Positions 29,823-39,345 are shown, numbered from the stretch's first letter. The stretch: DNA of 64,000 nucleotides from Leptospira harrisiae (GCF_002811945.1 NZ_NPDX01000001.1:1-64000), one strand, 5' to 3'. The notes: generated by a model from the sequence alone, not told the origin. Program-made: numbers and translations.

Positions 29823-30779
29823 CTAAGGTAAAGAGTTTAAATTTTGTTTGGAGGGAGCTAATGATTGTAAGTGCAACAAAATAGATGTTTTGATTTCATT
29901 TGGTTCTGAAACGAAAACTGATGTTCCGTAACCTAAAATCGTTTGGATGAACCAGTTTTGATCTCGAACTAGTGTTTCGAATTCACGATACATGGTGTCG
30001 CCGATTTGTTTTTGGTTTCCAGTCGGAGAAAGGTTGAGTTTCATTCCCAAATGATAGGAAGCTCCATCAGTAATCCAAAGTTTTGCTTTCTCTTTGTTTT
30101 CGGAATCGGCACCAAATAATTGTTTGAATCCTTCGAGAAATTCACCTGCAGTCTCAGGTAAGGTTGGATAATTTGTCTCAGAAATATTTAGGTCTAAAAT
30201 ATAATCCAATCGAAAGGATCTGAATCCTTCTTTTTTTAAATCATAAGCCAATAAATAGGAATCATTTTCTTCCCATAACAACCAAGGAGCCAAGGTTCTT
30301 GTTTCTTTTTCCTTTGTGTCTCTTTTCCAATAAACAATTGTTAGTGTTTTCTTAGTATTAATGGCTTCTATGATGGTTTCTTTTGTTTTTTGGTAGGGAG
30401 ACCAATCACCGGAAGGTATGACAGAATCAATTTTGTTTAAAATAGATTTTTTAACATTTGAATCTTCTTTTTTTGTATCTGTGACTAACAAAGAACGAAG
30501 GAGGGACCATTCTTTTGGAGAAAGTGGGAGTGCAGAATCGACGGCAATGGGGAGTCGGATTTTTACTTTCTCCCCATCAAAATCTAAATCCACAGCATCG
30601 GTTGGAGAATAAGGATACATCTCAATCATATACAACTCACCCAAATCTTTTTTGAGAGCTGCGATTGATTTGTGACCCGTCACACTTTGAATTTCCTCTA
30701 ATCCAAGTCCTTCTGGATGGGAAGCCAGAAGGCGGATTAAATTTAACTTGGAAGCGGCCCGAGCAGTGGATGGATTCAT
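29823..30779 (-). CDS. WYL-domain transcriptional regulator
   Basis: This 318-residue protein has an N-terminal helix-turn-helix-like region (about 8-50, [19 protein letters not shown]) and a C-terminal WYL domain (about 150-215). The arginine-containing [12 protein letters not shown] and the [18 protein letters not shown] strand are clear. The name-giving Trp-Tyr-Leu appears as SYLLAYD here. WYL proteins are ligand-sensing regulators, often of DNA-damage or phage responses. The start overlaps the end of the acyltransferase gene, so it is cotranscribed with core metabolism genes. Confidence 0.8.
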   Translation of the reverse strand: MNPSTARAASKLNLIRLLASHPEGLGLEEIQSVTGHKSIAALKKDLGELYMIEMYPYSPTDAVDLDFDGEKVKIRLPIAVDSALPLSPKEWSLLRSLLVTDTKKEDSNVKKSILNKIDSVIPSGDWSPYQKTKETIIEAINTKKTLTIVYWKRDTKEKETRTLAPWLLWEENDSYLLAYDLKKEGFRSFRLDYILDLNISETNYPTLPETAGEFLEGFKQLFGADSENKEKAKLWITDGASYHLGMKLNLSPTGNQKQIGDTMYREFETLVRDQNWFIQTILGYGTSVFVSEPNEIKTSILLHLQSLAPSKQNLNSLP

Positions 30780-31951
30780 TATGCTTCTAGAATTACTTTT
30801 AATTCCTTTGCGTTAGATGCACATAATGATTGTTTTTCGATGTTTTTGGCTTTTAGGTGTCCACCAGTTAATCTTTGGCTCACAACACTTGGTCCAAAGT
30901 CAATGATTGTGTTTATCGCACTGTCATTAAAAATAGGAGCAATCGCCAAATCCCAGTAAAGTGGCTCAATTAAAACCATCTTAAAAAGAATGTCACGAAG
31001 GTTCCCATCTTTTTGTAAGTTGTGACCATCAAAGATACTATACACAGGAACTTTTAAATCAGCACCAGTATATGGGAATGGAACTACGGATGCATCGTCT
31101 GCATTGAATTTATCAAGTGATGTTTCCATAAATGGGCAATGGAAAGGTGCAGTTGTTTTCAAATATACAAACTTAAATTTCTTTTCGTCCATTTCTGCTT
31201 TCCATTGTTTACGGAATGCAAGAAGGGAAGATGGAAGTGCAGAAAGAATCATAGAATCTGGAGTGTTGTAAAGAGAAATAAAAACTGTGTCTTGGCCTTT
31301 GAGTCCAAGAGAGTCATTTGTTTTTTTCACTCTGTCTTCTAATTCATCTTTTGTATAACCAATTACGGCAACCATTGGTGCTGGATTTTTGTCTCCATTG
31401 GCTTCGTTTTCTTTCACAACTTCTTCGGAAACTACAAAGTTAGGATAAACTTTTTGACCGTTAAATCCTAGATAAAAAACAAATCTTAAAAAATCAGAAT
31501 AAGCAGTTAGGAAATCTGCTCCGTCTTTTCCGAGTCCCACGAGTGCAGAGGCAATCACCCCTTGGCTATGACCACTGAGAGCGCCTGTTGCTTTGATGAG
31601 TTCCGCCGTTGGGTAACCACGTTTTGAAACCAAAACATAATTTGCAATTTGGGTCATAAAGATTCCCGGTACAGAAATAGGTGCGCGAGCCAAATAATCT
31701 TCGGAAGGAGCGCCATCTGGATTTTCAATCCAAGATTTGAAATCAAATCCTTCATTAAGGAGTGGACTTTTGCCATCACGAGCGGCAATTTCAGCAATGG
31801 TTTTGAAACTAGTTTCGAAAAATTCTTTGAGTTCTGGTTCTGCGTATAATTTTACGAGTTCTTTTAGATAAGGTGAACCCTGTCCTCCAAATTGAAGGAA
31901 AAATTTTTGTGAATTTTGGAGGGTACCAGTAAGGAGTTTGGCCGATGTCAT
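30779..31951 (-). CDS. Stand-alone acyltransferase resembling the fatty-acid synthase beta-subunit transferase domain
   Basis: This 390-residue protein has the alpha/beta-hydrolase-like acyl/malonyl transferase fold. FFLQFGGQGSPYLKEL is at 17-32, the nucleophile elbow GHSQG has Ser129, and APFHCPFMETSLD supplies the partner His. The FGGQG and GHSQG forms and the spacing look more like type I fungal or actinobacterial FAS transferase domains than ordinary FabD. It probably loads malonyl or another acyl group onto a carrier protein; the pathway is not evident here. It starts after a 322-base leader rich in hairpins and overlaps the WYL gene by one base. Confidence 0.78.
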   Translation of the reverse strand: MTSAKLLTGTLQNSQKFFLQFGGQGSPYLKELVKLYAEPELKEFFETSFKTIAEIAARDGKSPLLNEGFDFKSWIENPDGAPSEDYLARAPISVPGIFMTQIANYVLVSKRGYPTAELIKATGALSGHSQGVIASALVGLGKDGADFLTAYSDFLRFVFYLGFNGQKVYPNFVVSEEVVKENEANGDKNPAPMVAVIGYTKDELEDRVKKTNDSLGLKGQDTVFISLYNTPDSMILSALPSSLLAFRKQWKAEMDEKKFKFVYLKTTAPFHCPFMETSLDKFNADDASVVPFPYTGADLKVPVYSIFDGHNLQKDGNLRDILFKMVLIEPLYWDLAIAPIFNDSAINTIIDFGPSVVSQRLTGGHLKAKNIEKQSLCASNAKELKVILEA

Positions 31952-32273
31952 TTTATCTTCCTGAGATATGATTTTTCTGTTACCGTACAGATCGGACTTC
32001 CCAGAACAAGGAGAAAATTCAAGGGAGGAACCTACGAAATTGCCTGAGAATTTGCACTCACTGGCTTTGGTGAGTGGATTTCGTGGGAAAGTCGGTGGAC
32101 TTGGGAAGTTAGTTTCGAAGGGAAGTGGGTGAAAAAGGTAAGTCAGGTACCTTTTCTAGTGACTTTCTAAGGAAAGCCACTGACAAAATCGAATCTGTTT
32201 CAAAGGATCGTATGTGCAAAAATCTAGCCTCTCAACAAAGTGAGAGACTTTCCAGATTGCGCAAGTCATCTAA
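31952..32273 (-). other. Hairpin-rich untranslated leader of the acyltransferase operon
   Basis: No gene is visible in these 322 bases. Four inverted repeats are: CACTCAC 32055-32061 with GTGAGTG 32070-32076; AAAAGGTA 32133-32140 with TACCTTTT from 32148; AGTGACTTTC 32158-32167 with GAAAGCCACT 32172-32181 (one mismatch); and CTCTCA/TGAGAG around 32231-32247. The second and third lie next to each other and may compete. The stretch would be the 5' leader of the gene starting at 31951, or the site of a small RNA. Confidence 0.4.
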
Positions 32274-32504
32274 TTAAGCGGCTTTGCTTTGTTCTAGATT
32301 GGATTTAATGCGCTCGTGGTCCAAGGCAAGAAGAACGATATTTTCAAAGTAGGTAGAAAAGTCGATTCTTCCAGACGAATAGTCTTCGTGGAGAAGGGCT
32401 AAAAGAAGATAGAACATAGATCCTCCCGGTGGTTCCGAATCTAACAATGTGACATAATTCGAAAAGTCTTTTTCAGCCAAAGACTTACCCTGAATGTCGG
32501 CCAA
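32274..32504 (-). CDS. Small hypothetical protein
   Basis: This 76-residue acidic, helical protein (MADIQGKSLAEKDF at the start, ERIKSNLEQSKAA at the end) has no recognised family. The low-complexity-free sequence and separate position, divergent from the symporter gene across 91 bp, suggest a real gene. It contains no Cys or membrane segment. It may be the first gene of the long minus-strand operon, but a 322-base gap separates it from the next gene. Confidence 0.6.
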   Translation of the reverse strand: MADIQGKSLAEKDFSNYVTLLDSEPPGGSMFYLLLALLHEDYSSGRIDFSTYFENIVLLALDHERIKSNLEQSKAA

Positions 32505-32595
32505 TCTGGAAAATATTGAAGGAAAATAATCGCTTTGAGGTGGGATTCGGGATTTCCTCTTTACAAACTTTGAATTTCACATCACTTACGAGCGT

Positions 32596-34188
32596 ATGTT
32601 AGTTTCTCTTGGTCCCATCGACTATTTAATCCTTTTGGTATTTGTTGGATTTATGGTCGTGATAGGGGTACTTCTTAAAAAATCTATGAATCAATCGAGC
32701 GATTTCCTCTTGGCGGGTCGGAAGATACCAAGTTGGATCACAGGAATTGCGTTTATATCGGCGAATATATCCGCACTTGAACTCCTAGGGATGAGTGCAA
32801 GTGGAGCTGAATATGGATTTTTGACCTTTCATTTTTACTATTTAGGTGCGATTCCAGGGATGATTTTTCTTGGGATTTTTATGATGCCATTTTACTACTC
32901 TACAAAAATACGAAGTGTACCAGAATACTTACGATACAGGTTCAATCGGCCTGCCCACCTATTGAACGCATCCATCACATTATTGTCGTTAGCACTTGGT
33001 TCAGGGATTTATCTTTATTCTTTGTCTTTAGTGTTTGAAACTATGTTCGGTTGGAATCCTCATATATCAATTTTATTTAGCGCTTTTATTGTTTTGGTTT
33101 ATACATACTTTGGTGGACTTAGTTCCTCAATTTATACAGAGGTGATGCAATTTTTTTTAACAGTTCTCGGTTTGTTTCCGCTCGTGATTATCGGATTAGT
33201 TAAGTTAGGTGGTTGGGATGGGCTAATGCAAAAAATTCCCAATTCACACAAACATATGTGGGCAGGACTCGCCAATGGACAGAATGAACTCGGATGGGAT
33301 TTGTTAAGTGTGACCGTAGGTTTAGGTTTTGTTTTATCTTTTTCCTATTGGACTTGTGGGTTTACAGAAGTGCAAAGGGCAATGGCTGCTAAAGATTATA
33401 GAGCCGCAAGAAGGACTCCCCTCATTGGAGCTATGTTCAAATTGTTTTTACCGTTTTTGACCGTAATTCCTGGGTTAATAGCTTTAACAGAATTTTCAAA
33501 AGAGATGAATGGAGAGTATAATAAAAGTTTTTTAATATTATTAAAGAATTTTTATCCTTCGGGAATGTTAGGTCTGGGAACCACTGCTTTGCTTGCTGCC
33601 TTTATGGCTGGTATGTCAAGTTCTATTACAGCAATGAATACTATTTTTACTTATGATATATACCAAACATATATTAATAAAAACGAGGAAGATCAGTATT
33701 ATTTAAAAATTGGAAAACATAGTACGATGGTTGCAGTGGTGTTTGCAATTTTTGCATCTTATATCGCAATGCAATTTGAAAATATAATGAACTACATACA
33801 GTTGTTATTCTCGTTTTTTAATGCACCATTGATTTCTATATTTTTACTTGGAATGTTTTGGAAACGTGCATCCGGATGGAGTGCTTTTTTCGGAATGTTA
33901 TTTGGAACAACCAGTGGCTTGGTTCATTTTTTATTATATTCGTTAGACATTATATATTACAAATCCGATATGGTTTCAAATTTTTATGGAGCAATTTATT
34001 CAGGATTGGTTTGTTTTTTAACAATGGTCATTGTTAGTTTTATTGAAACAGAAGATCCGGCAAAGGATCTTCACGGATTAATTTATTCGGACCGAGACAA
34101 AACAAATCCATTTTGGGACCCAAGAATTTTAGCTTGGGGAGTTGGACTGATTGTCCTTCTTGCTGGATTTAATATCGTTTTTGCATAA
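32596..34188 (+). CDS. Sodium:solute symporter (SSS family)
   Basis: This 530-residue protein has about 13-14 membrane helices. The family core is visible: FLLAGRKIPSWITGIAFI early, the SANISALELLGMSASGAEYG helix 1 region, and FMAGMSSSITAMNTIFTYDIYQ around residues 335-355, which includes the sodium-site Ser/Thr residues. SSS carriers import sugars, amino acids, or organic acids with sodium. The SGLT-like pattern around residues 45-70 leans to a sugar or organic-acid substrate, but this is not certain. Confidence 0.9.
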   Translation: MLVSLGPIDYLILLVFVGFMVVIGVLLKKSMNQSSDFLLAGRKIPSWITGIAFISANISALELLGMSASGAEYGFLTFHFYYLGAIPGMIFLGIFMMPFYYSTKIRSVPEYLRYRFNRPAHLLNASITLLSLALGSGIYLYSLSLVFETMFGWNPHISILFSAFIVLVYTYFGGLSSSIYTEVMQFFLTVLGLFPLVIIGLVKLGGWDGLMQKIPNSHKHMWAGLANGQNELGWDLLSVTVGLGFVLSFSYWTCGFTEVQRAMAAKDYRAARRTPLIGAMFKLFLPFLTVIPGLIALTEFSKEMNGEYNKSFLILLKNFYPSGMLGLGTTALLAAFMAGMSSSITAMNTIFTYDIYQTYINKNEEDQYYLKIGKHSTMVAVVFAIFASYIAMQFENIMNYIQLLFSFFNAPLISIFLLGMFWKRASGWSAFFGMLFGTTSGLVHFLLYSLDIIYYKSDMVSNFYGAIYSGLVCFLTMVIVSFIETEDPAKDLHGLIYSDRDKTNPFWDPRILAWGVGLIVLLAGFNIVFA

Positions 34189-34240
34189 AGATTTATACGT
34201 ACGTAATAAAATAGTAATTGAATGAGAGTTTAATTATCTT

Positions 34241-34579
34241 ATGTTTGTTGCAATATACACGAAGACCATGAAACCAAATCATTATACAGAAATTCCAGCC
34301 ACATTCGAAGTTCAATTGGAACAACTTAAGGACTACGATTCTAAAAAACACATTAGTGCTAGGGGAATCATGTTTCTCCATCCTTATGACATAGAAGTCC
34401 CATCTATATTGAAAGTGTCTTTAAAAATGATTTCAATGACAGGTTCTGTCGACTTTCTTGTGAAAACTTTGAAATGCGAAAGACTCGGAAATGAACCTTT
34501 GTATGAAATTCATTGTAACTTTTATGACACAAATGCGGAAAAAGAGGACGAAGTCTTGAGTTTTATCAGTAGTTACTGA
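34241..34579 (+). CDS. Small protein resembling a PilZ-like domain
   Basis: This 112-residue protein has a beta-rich pattern: ISARGIMFLHPYDIE, then LKVSLKMIS, then the FLVKTLKCERLGNEPLYEIHCNFYD strands and a C-terminal helix. This spacing resembles divergent PilZ domains, but the RxxxR c-di-GMP motif is not obvious, so the call is tentative. The frame allows a start at 34241 or, more likely by size, at 34268 (MKPNHY); neither has a strong ribosome-binding site. Confidence 0.5.
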   Translation: MFVAIYTKTMKPNHYTEIPATFEVQLEQLKDYDSKKHISARGIMFLHPYDIEVPSILKVSLKMISMTGSVDFLVKTLKCERLGNEPLYEIHCNFYDTNAEKEDEVLSFISSY

Positions 34580-34601
34580 TTTCGTATATTAAAAAATTGG
34601 G

Positions 34602-35381
34602 TTAGAGGGTGCCTCCCTTTTCCATCAAAAATTGAAAACTTTCTTCTGAGAAAGATTTTTCCTTTGGACCATACTGCATAAGCCACCTTGTTGGTGGCAA
34701 AAAACCATCTGTTTTTAAAGCATATCCCCCACCTAACGGTCCTCCAATGATCGAACGAAGTTCGAAATGTAAATGTGCCGGATAATTTCCACCCGCATCA
34801 CCGATAGTTCCAATCCATTCAGTTTTTTTCACCAATTGTCCAGGTTCTACATCAATAGTATGTAGGTGTGCATAAACTGTTTCTAAAAACCAAAAATCAC
34901 CATTTCCTACATTATGATAGTGAACAATCCTAACAACCTTTCCCCAACCACCACCGTAATCAGCAATTTCAGAAACCACTCCGTTTCCAAATGAATACAC
35001 AGGTGCCGCATAATCGCTATCACCACCAGTCATTGCATTCCAATCTTCTCCTAAATGTTTTCTTCCTCCAAACTTTCCATTTTCTGCTCCAAATTTTTGT
35101 GCTAAGTAATAACCTTCAGCATACTTTCCGCCCACTGGAAATTCAAAATCGGTGGCTTGGAAAGAAGGATAACGTTTTAAAATGGGATAAGGGTCAGTGG
35201 TGCGAACTTCGCCAGAAGATTCCATCCAACCAAAAAGAGGGTTTCCTTGGTAAGAATAACCTTTGGAAACACAGCCTATCCCGAATAACGATATACAGGC
35301 TGCGATGAGAAAAGGAAAAAATTGGTTATTTGCTATGAACCATTTTTTTATTGGAAGATCTCGAAGATTTAGAAGAATCAT
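34602..35381 (-). CDS. M23 peptidase lipoprotein
   Basis: This 259-residue protein has a hydrophobic signal segment ending in FGIGC (Cys about residue 37) and an M23 domain. The metal ligands are visible in RKHLGEDW and AHLHFEL, with the ETVYAHLHTI strand in between, so the site looks intact. It would be anchored in the periplasm or at the outer membrane and act on peptidoglycan. The start used overlaps the end of the monooxygenase gene by 56 nt; no better in-frame start lies downstream before the signal segment, so the start is uncertain by several codons. Confidence 0.82.
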   Translation of the reverse strand: MILLNLRDLPIKKWFIANNQFFPFLIAACISLFGIGCVSKGYSYQGNPLFGWMESSGEVRTTDPYPILKRYPSFQATDFEFPVGGKYAEGYYLAQKFGAENGKFGGRKHLGEDWNAMTGGDSDYAAPVYSFGNGVVSEIADYGGGWGKVVRIVHYHNVGNGDFWFLETVYAHLHTIDVEPGQLVKKTEWIGTIGDAGGNYPAHLHFELRSIIGGPLGGGYALKTDGFLPPTRWLMQYGPKEKSFSEESFQFLMEKGGTL

Positions 35382-36756
35382 GACGCCTTTCCGAAAGTAA
35401 TTCTGCTCGTGCCTCGATTGGCAAATGGTTTCCGAGTTTTACCGATCTTTTTTTACCAGCAGCCATTTCTTCTTTCATCTCATAAAGGAAAGAATCGTAA
35501 TCTACTTGGATGGTGTGTCGTGTGCTACTCACATACCTTTTTTTCATTTTTTCTTGGTCTTGTATTATGTATTTTTCCATATCTTCTTTTGAAGGAATTA
35601 CATAATTTCCAGTGAGATATTGAGAGATCCATTTTCCTTGGCATTCCGCAAGTGGCATGATAGCACCTAACGGTTGCATAAGACCAACAAAAAATAGATT
35701 ATTGATTCCTGGTTTGATCATTTTGTAATAAAGTGGAATGTAATTGTTTGGGGCTGCTAAAAAATCCTCATCAAAGAATGGAAACTTGATATTATATCCA
35801 GTACAATAAATAAGAACATCTGCTTCTTCTTCTGTTCCATCAGCAAAAACAATTTTTTTACCTTTGAGTTCTGTGATCACTGGTTTTGGTTTGATATCGC
35901 CGCGTCCTAGCCGAACAAGCAAATCTTGTGAGATGGTAGGATGTGCGGAACCAAATTTATGGTCTGGTTTTGGCAATCCAAAGTCTTCCATCTTTCCGAC
36001 ACCAAAACGAATGAGAAGGTGAGCGAGTGTTTGTTGGATAAAAAAGGGAACCCAATGAGGTGTGTGTTCAGTTAGTTTATCTAAAGGTTTTCCAAATAAA
36101 TAGTTAGGAATCACATAAGCACCACGCCTTGCTGATAAAAAAACTTTTTTAGCAACGCCGGGTCTCGAAAGTTCCACAGAGATGTCCATGGCACTATTTC
36201 CCATTCCAAGGACGACTACGTTTTTTCCTTCACAGTTAACAGGCGTTTTTGGATCAACATACGAATGAGAGTGAATGGTTTGGCCTGAAAATTTTCCTGG
36301 GAAGGCAGGATCGGGCCAACGTTCGCTCCAGTGGTGACCATTTGCAACAACTAACGCATCATAGTATTTGATTGGTCCTTTTTCAGGAGTGATTTTCCAG
36401 ATTCCATCTTCGGTGCGTTCTGCTTTTTTCACTCCATTTTTAAATTGGATGTGTTTACGTAGTCCGAAATGATCTACATAGGATAAAAAATAATTTTGAA
36501 TGGGTTCATGGTTTGGATAATCCGCATAATTGGTTGGCATCGGATAATCACGATATTCCATTCGGTCTCGATGGGTATTGATATGCAGTGATTTATAAAT
36601 ATTACTGAGACCATTGTCGTTTTTGTAACGCCAGTTCCCACCCACATCACTTCCTTTTTCATAACAATCAAAAGGGATTCCGTGTTCCTTTAATGATTTA
36701 ATGACTGTGATACCGGAAGAACCGGCGCCAATTACACAAACTTTGGGAAGTGCCAT
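35326..36756 (-). CDS. Flavin-containing monooxygenase
   Basis: This 476-residue flavoprotein has the FAD-binding VIGAGSSGITVI at 8-19, the FMO fingerprint region FSGQTIHSHSY (the FxGxxxHxxxY/F type), the NADPH-binding VVVLGMGNSAMDIS, and YCTGYNIKF near the end. Such enzymes oxygenate nitrogen, sulfur or ketone carbons of small substrates. The last 30 residues are Ser/Lys-rich and unlike the core. It shares 56 nt with the next M23 gene, suggesting one transcript. About 250 bases without any gene or clear signal precede it. Confidence 0.9.
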   Translation of the reverse strand: MALPKVCVIGAGSSGITVIKSLKEHGIPFDCYEKGSDVGGNWRYKNDNGLSNIYKSLHINTHRDRMEYRDYPMPTNYADYPNHEPIQNYFLSYVDHFGLRKHIQFKNGVKKAERTEDGIWKITPEKGPIKYYDALVVANGHHWSERWPDPAFPGKFSGQTIHSHSYVDPKTPVNCEGKNVVVLGMGNSAMDISVELSRPGVAKKVFLSARRGAYVIPNYLFGKPLDKLTEHTPHWVPFFIQQTLAHLLIRFGVGKMEDFGLPKPDHKFGSAHPTISQDLLVRLGRGDIKPKPVITELKGKKIVFADGTEEEADVLIYCTGYNIKFPFFDEDFLAAPNNYIPLYYKMIKPGINNLFFVGLMQPLGAIMPLAECQGKWISQYLTGNYVIPSKEDMEKYIIQDQEKMKKRYVSSTRHTIQVDYDSFLYEMKEEMAAGKKRSVKLGNHLPIEARAELLSERRHDSSKSSRSSNKKMVHSK

Positions 36757-37004
36757 AAGGGATCTCTCTTACTCTTGTTACAGATTTGCTTTAGGGACAA
36801 ATGGTTAGAATCAAAAACATCGTTATCAAGTAGATTTTGGGACTATTGGAAAAAAAAGTATGATATCTAACTTTTATTAGGAATGAGGAAGAATTGTTTG
36901 TTTGGATGGAAAACAATTTTGGTGGGCTGGAACTCATCCAGTGAAATGGGGTTTTCCATCATCCTAGGTATGATCGCTTACATATGATTATGCGAACGAA
37001 GGGA

Positions 37005-37841
37005 TCAATTCCTGGGTTCATTCTCTTTGTGTCGTAAAATTAGGATGGGCACTTCGGAAGGACAATTGAATCGAATCGGTAAGATCGACCATCCAATCCC
37101 AGCAGAAATAAAAACCATTTCATTAAAAATGGAATGTTGAATCCCTAGATCATAGTTTTTGTTTTGAACAGGAAGGATTGGTGAAAGTTGAAGGAAAGGA
37201 ATCCGAACTTGCCCACCATGGGTATGGCCAGTGATGAAAAGGTCTATGGATTCTGCATGTGTTGTATCTGCTGATTCAGGATTGTGCGCAATCGCAATTC
37301 TAAATCGTTTTGGATCAGTGTGTTGGAAGATTTGATCAATCGGAATATGGTCTTCCCAAAAATCACCAAGTCCCCCTAAAATGATTTTCTCATCCCCGCG
37401 TTTGATCTCTAAGGTTTGGTTCCGTATGGATTTTTGACTTTCTTCTAATAAACGAAGAGAGAGCAAATGGTTCGCCCAGTGGTCATGATTTCCATTTACA
37501 AAAACTTCCCTATCTTTTCCTTTTAGAAGTGGGAGTAATTTCCAAACAGATAAAAGCTCTTCGTCAAAATTTCTTTTTTTTACATAATCACCTAACGCAA
37601 CAATTAGATCAGGATTTTGGTGATTCGTAGACTCTATGACATACCGAATCCAAAATTCTGGGTTCAGAAATCCATAATGTAAGTCTGATACGACAGCAAT
37701 TTTATACCCATCGAAACTCTTGGGTATTTTTGTGGATTCAATTTCGTAGACTGGAAAACGAACGTAATATCGTTCCCAAATGAATGAATTTAGAAAGAGG
37801 ATGAGTAGTAAGTAGAGTAAAAATTTAAATATTTTTTTCAA
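37005..37841 (-). CDS. Membrane-anchored metallophosphoesterase
   Basis: This 278-residue protein has an N-terminal membrane helix (about 5-20) and the full calcineurin-like metal set: VVSDLHYG, VALGDYV, VNGNHDHW and GHTHGGQVR. It is of the YkuE/LpxG-like sort; some members cleave UDP-diacylglucosamine in lipid A synthesis, others are phospholipases, and the role here is open. Its start overlaps the end of the GNAT gene by 17 nt. Confidence 0.9.
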   Translation of the reverse strand: MKKIFKFLLYLLLILFLNSFIWERYYVRFPVYEIESTKIPKSFDGYKIAVVSDLHYGFLNPEFWIRYVIESTNHQNPDLIVALGDYVKKRNFDEELLSVWKLLPLLKGKDREVFVNGNHDHWANHLLSLRLLEESQKSIRNQTLEIKRGDEKIILGGLGDFWEDHIPIDQIFQHTDPKRFRIAIAHNPESADTTHAESIDLFITGHTHGGQVRIPFLQLSPILPVQNKNYDLGIQHSIFNEMVFISAGIGWSILPIRFNCPSEVPILILRHKENEPRN

Positions 37842-38295
37842 AGGTATAATTCTTTAATTCAACATCATCTCGTTTGATTAAATTTTCCCTCACTAGTTCA
37901 AAACCAAGAGATTCAAAAAAAGGCCTTGCCGTTATGCTCACATGGGAAACGAGTTTCTTTACATCTCTTTCAATGGCATCTTTCTCCAATCGGAGATAGA
38001 TTTGTTTTGCGATCCCTAATCGTAAGTATGTAGAACTTACATAAAGTAAATCAATACAGTTTTGACGATCCAATGTACCAAAACCAATGATGGATTGGTT
38101 AAGCTCTGCTACAATAACCAATTGTTGGTTTATAATTTCTTCCCATCGTTTTCCATCCTTCGATCCAGAAGTCCATTTATTAATTTGTGCTTCCGTATAA
38201 TCTTTGTTACAAACATTGAGGATGGATTCTGCAAATAGATCTTGTAATTGGAAAAGATCATGTTTGTTTCCGTTACGACACTGAACTTTTTCCAT
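37825..38295 (-). CDS. GNAT-family N-acetyltransferase
   Basis: This 156-residue protein has the GNAT fold. IIGFGTLDRQ is the beta-4 strand, and LYVSSTYLRLGIAKQIYLRLE holds the acetyl-CoA-binding region (R-x-x-G-I-A form of motif A). ITARPFFESLGFELVRENL is the typical C-terminal part. It transfers an acetyl group from acetyl-CoA to an amine, substrate unknown. It overlaps the metallophosphoesterase gene and begins after the 38305 gene with a 9-nt gap. Confidence 0.88.
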   Translation of the reverse strand: MEKVQCRNGNKHDLFQLQDLFAESILNVCNKDYTEAQINKWTSGSKDGKRWEEIINQQLVIVAELNQSIIGFGTLDRQNCIDLLYVSSTYLRLGIAKQIYLRLEKDAIERDVKKLVSHVSITARPFFESLGFELVRENLIKRDDVELKNYTFEKNI

Positions 38296-38304
38296 TCAAA
38301 TTTA

Positions 38305-38874
38305 TTATTTTATTTGATTTCCTTCCAAAAATTCCTTCACTTCTTTTTCCACATTTGATATTTGAATTTTGGTAATCTTTCCCGCTTTTAGTTGGATGAG
38401 AGTCAGAGAACCTTTTGTTCTTGGATACGGATCTGCCAATTTTTCTTCTCTCACCAAACGAAGAGTATACGGATAGGATTTCATTTTTGGTAAAGCCACA
38501 AACTTTGTGATAAGGCTTGGCATTCTGTGGATATCCGAAATAAGCACAGCTTGTTTTCCTTCCAAATATCCCTTTCCTTCTTTTTCTAAAATAGGATGTA
38601 TTATTTTACTTGCATCCATGTCAGAAATAAAAATTACCTTTGTCGTTTCCATCGGAATGGGACTTGGTTCTTCCCATTGGTTGGTATAATTGATTTCTGG
38701 AAGGGTATTACCAACCACTAGGGTAGGAGTGGTTGGTTCTTCCGCAAAAAGAGATACGTTTAAAATGAGGATGGGAAGAAGGATTAGAACTTGAATGAAA
38801 TTTTTGAAAACGGAGTGAGATTTAAAGTTCGAAACAAAGTTGTTTTTGAAGATTTGGAATTGGTTCATAAACAT
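38305..38874 (-). CDS. Exported protein with a possible Cys-less thioredoxin-like fold
   Basis: This 189-residue protein has a signal segment (about 27-45, VLILLPILILNVSLFAEE). The mature part reads LVVGNTLPEINYTNQWEEPSPIP, then KVIFISDMDASKI, then GKQAVLISDIHRMP. This resembles the YtfJ/thioredoxin-like periplasmic class, in which the redox Cys pair is absent. The match is by pattern only and weak. The neighbouring gene is a genuine thioredoxin-like lipoprotein 24 nt upstream, which supports a shared envelope redox or stress context. Confidence 0.55.
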   Translation of the reverse strand: MFMNQFQIFKNNFVSNFKSHSVFKNFIQVLILLPILILNVSLFAEEPTTPTLVVGNTLPEINYTNQWEEPSPIPMETTKVIFISDMDASKIIHPILEKEGKGYLEGKQAVLISDIHRMPSLITKFVALPKMKSYPYTLRLVREEKLADPYPRTKGSLTLIQLKAGKITKIQISNVEKEVKEFLEGNQIK

Positions 38875-38898
38875 ACAGGTTGTCTAGGCAACCTTCTC

Positions 38899-39345
38899 CT
38901 ACAGACGATATAAATATTCTAAAACTTGTTCTTTTGTCATCTTACTAGCATTAGAGAACTCTCCGCCTTTTGTGGAGGTGAGAATGTTTCCTTCGGGACT
39001 TAGGATGACAAGAGCCGGGATTCCATTTTGAATGGGATTTCCTAACTTTTCATTTAGACTTAAATTTTTGTCAAAGCGGCCCACATCGACTTTGAATAGG
39101 ATAAAATTTTCATCAAGGAGAGTCTTGGGTTCTGGTTCTTTAAAGATCCCATCTAATGCTCTACAGTCGGGACACCAATCAGCGCCAAAAACCACGATGA
39201 GTTTCCGGTTCGAGTTTTTTGCCAAAACCAAACTTTCTTCGTAATTGGAAAGTATTATGTCACTTTGTTTGGAGCAGTAGAAAAGTGAGGAGAGAGAAGA
39301 TACAAAAATCAAGAGAGAGAATAAAATTCGGAATCGGTGTTCCAT
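38899..39345 (-). CDS. Thioredoxin-like lipoprotein
   Basis: This 148-residue protein has a signal peptide ending in SLFYC (Cys about residue 24) and a thioredoxin fold with the redox motif WCPDC (FGADWCPDC). The cis-Pro position is seen in NGIPALVIL. It would sit lipid-anchored on the periplasmic side and reduce or isomerise disulfides, or supply electrons to another envelope protein. Asp within the motif distinguishes it from ordinary TrxA (WCGPC). Confidence 0.88.
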   Translation of the reverse strand: MEHRFRILFSLLIFVSSLSSLFYCSKQSDIILSNYEESLVLAKNSNRKLIVVFGADWCPDCRALDGIFKEPEPKTLLDENFILFKVDVGRFDKNLSLNEKLGNPIQNGIPALVILSPEGNILTSTKGGEFSNASKMTKEQVLEYLYRL

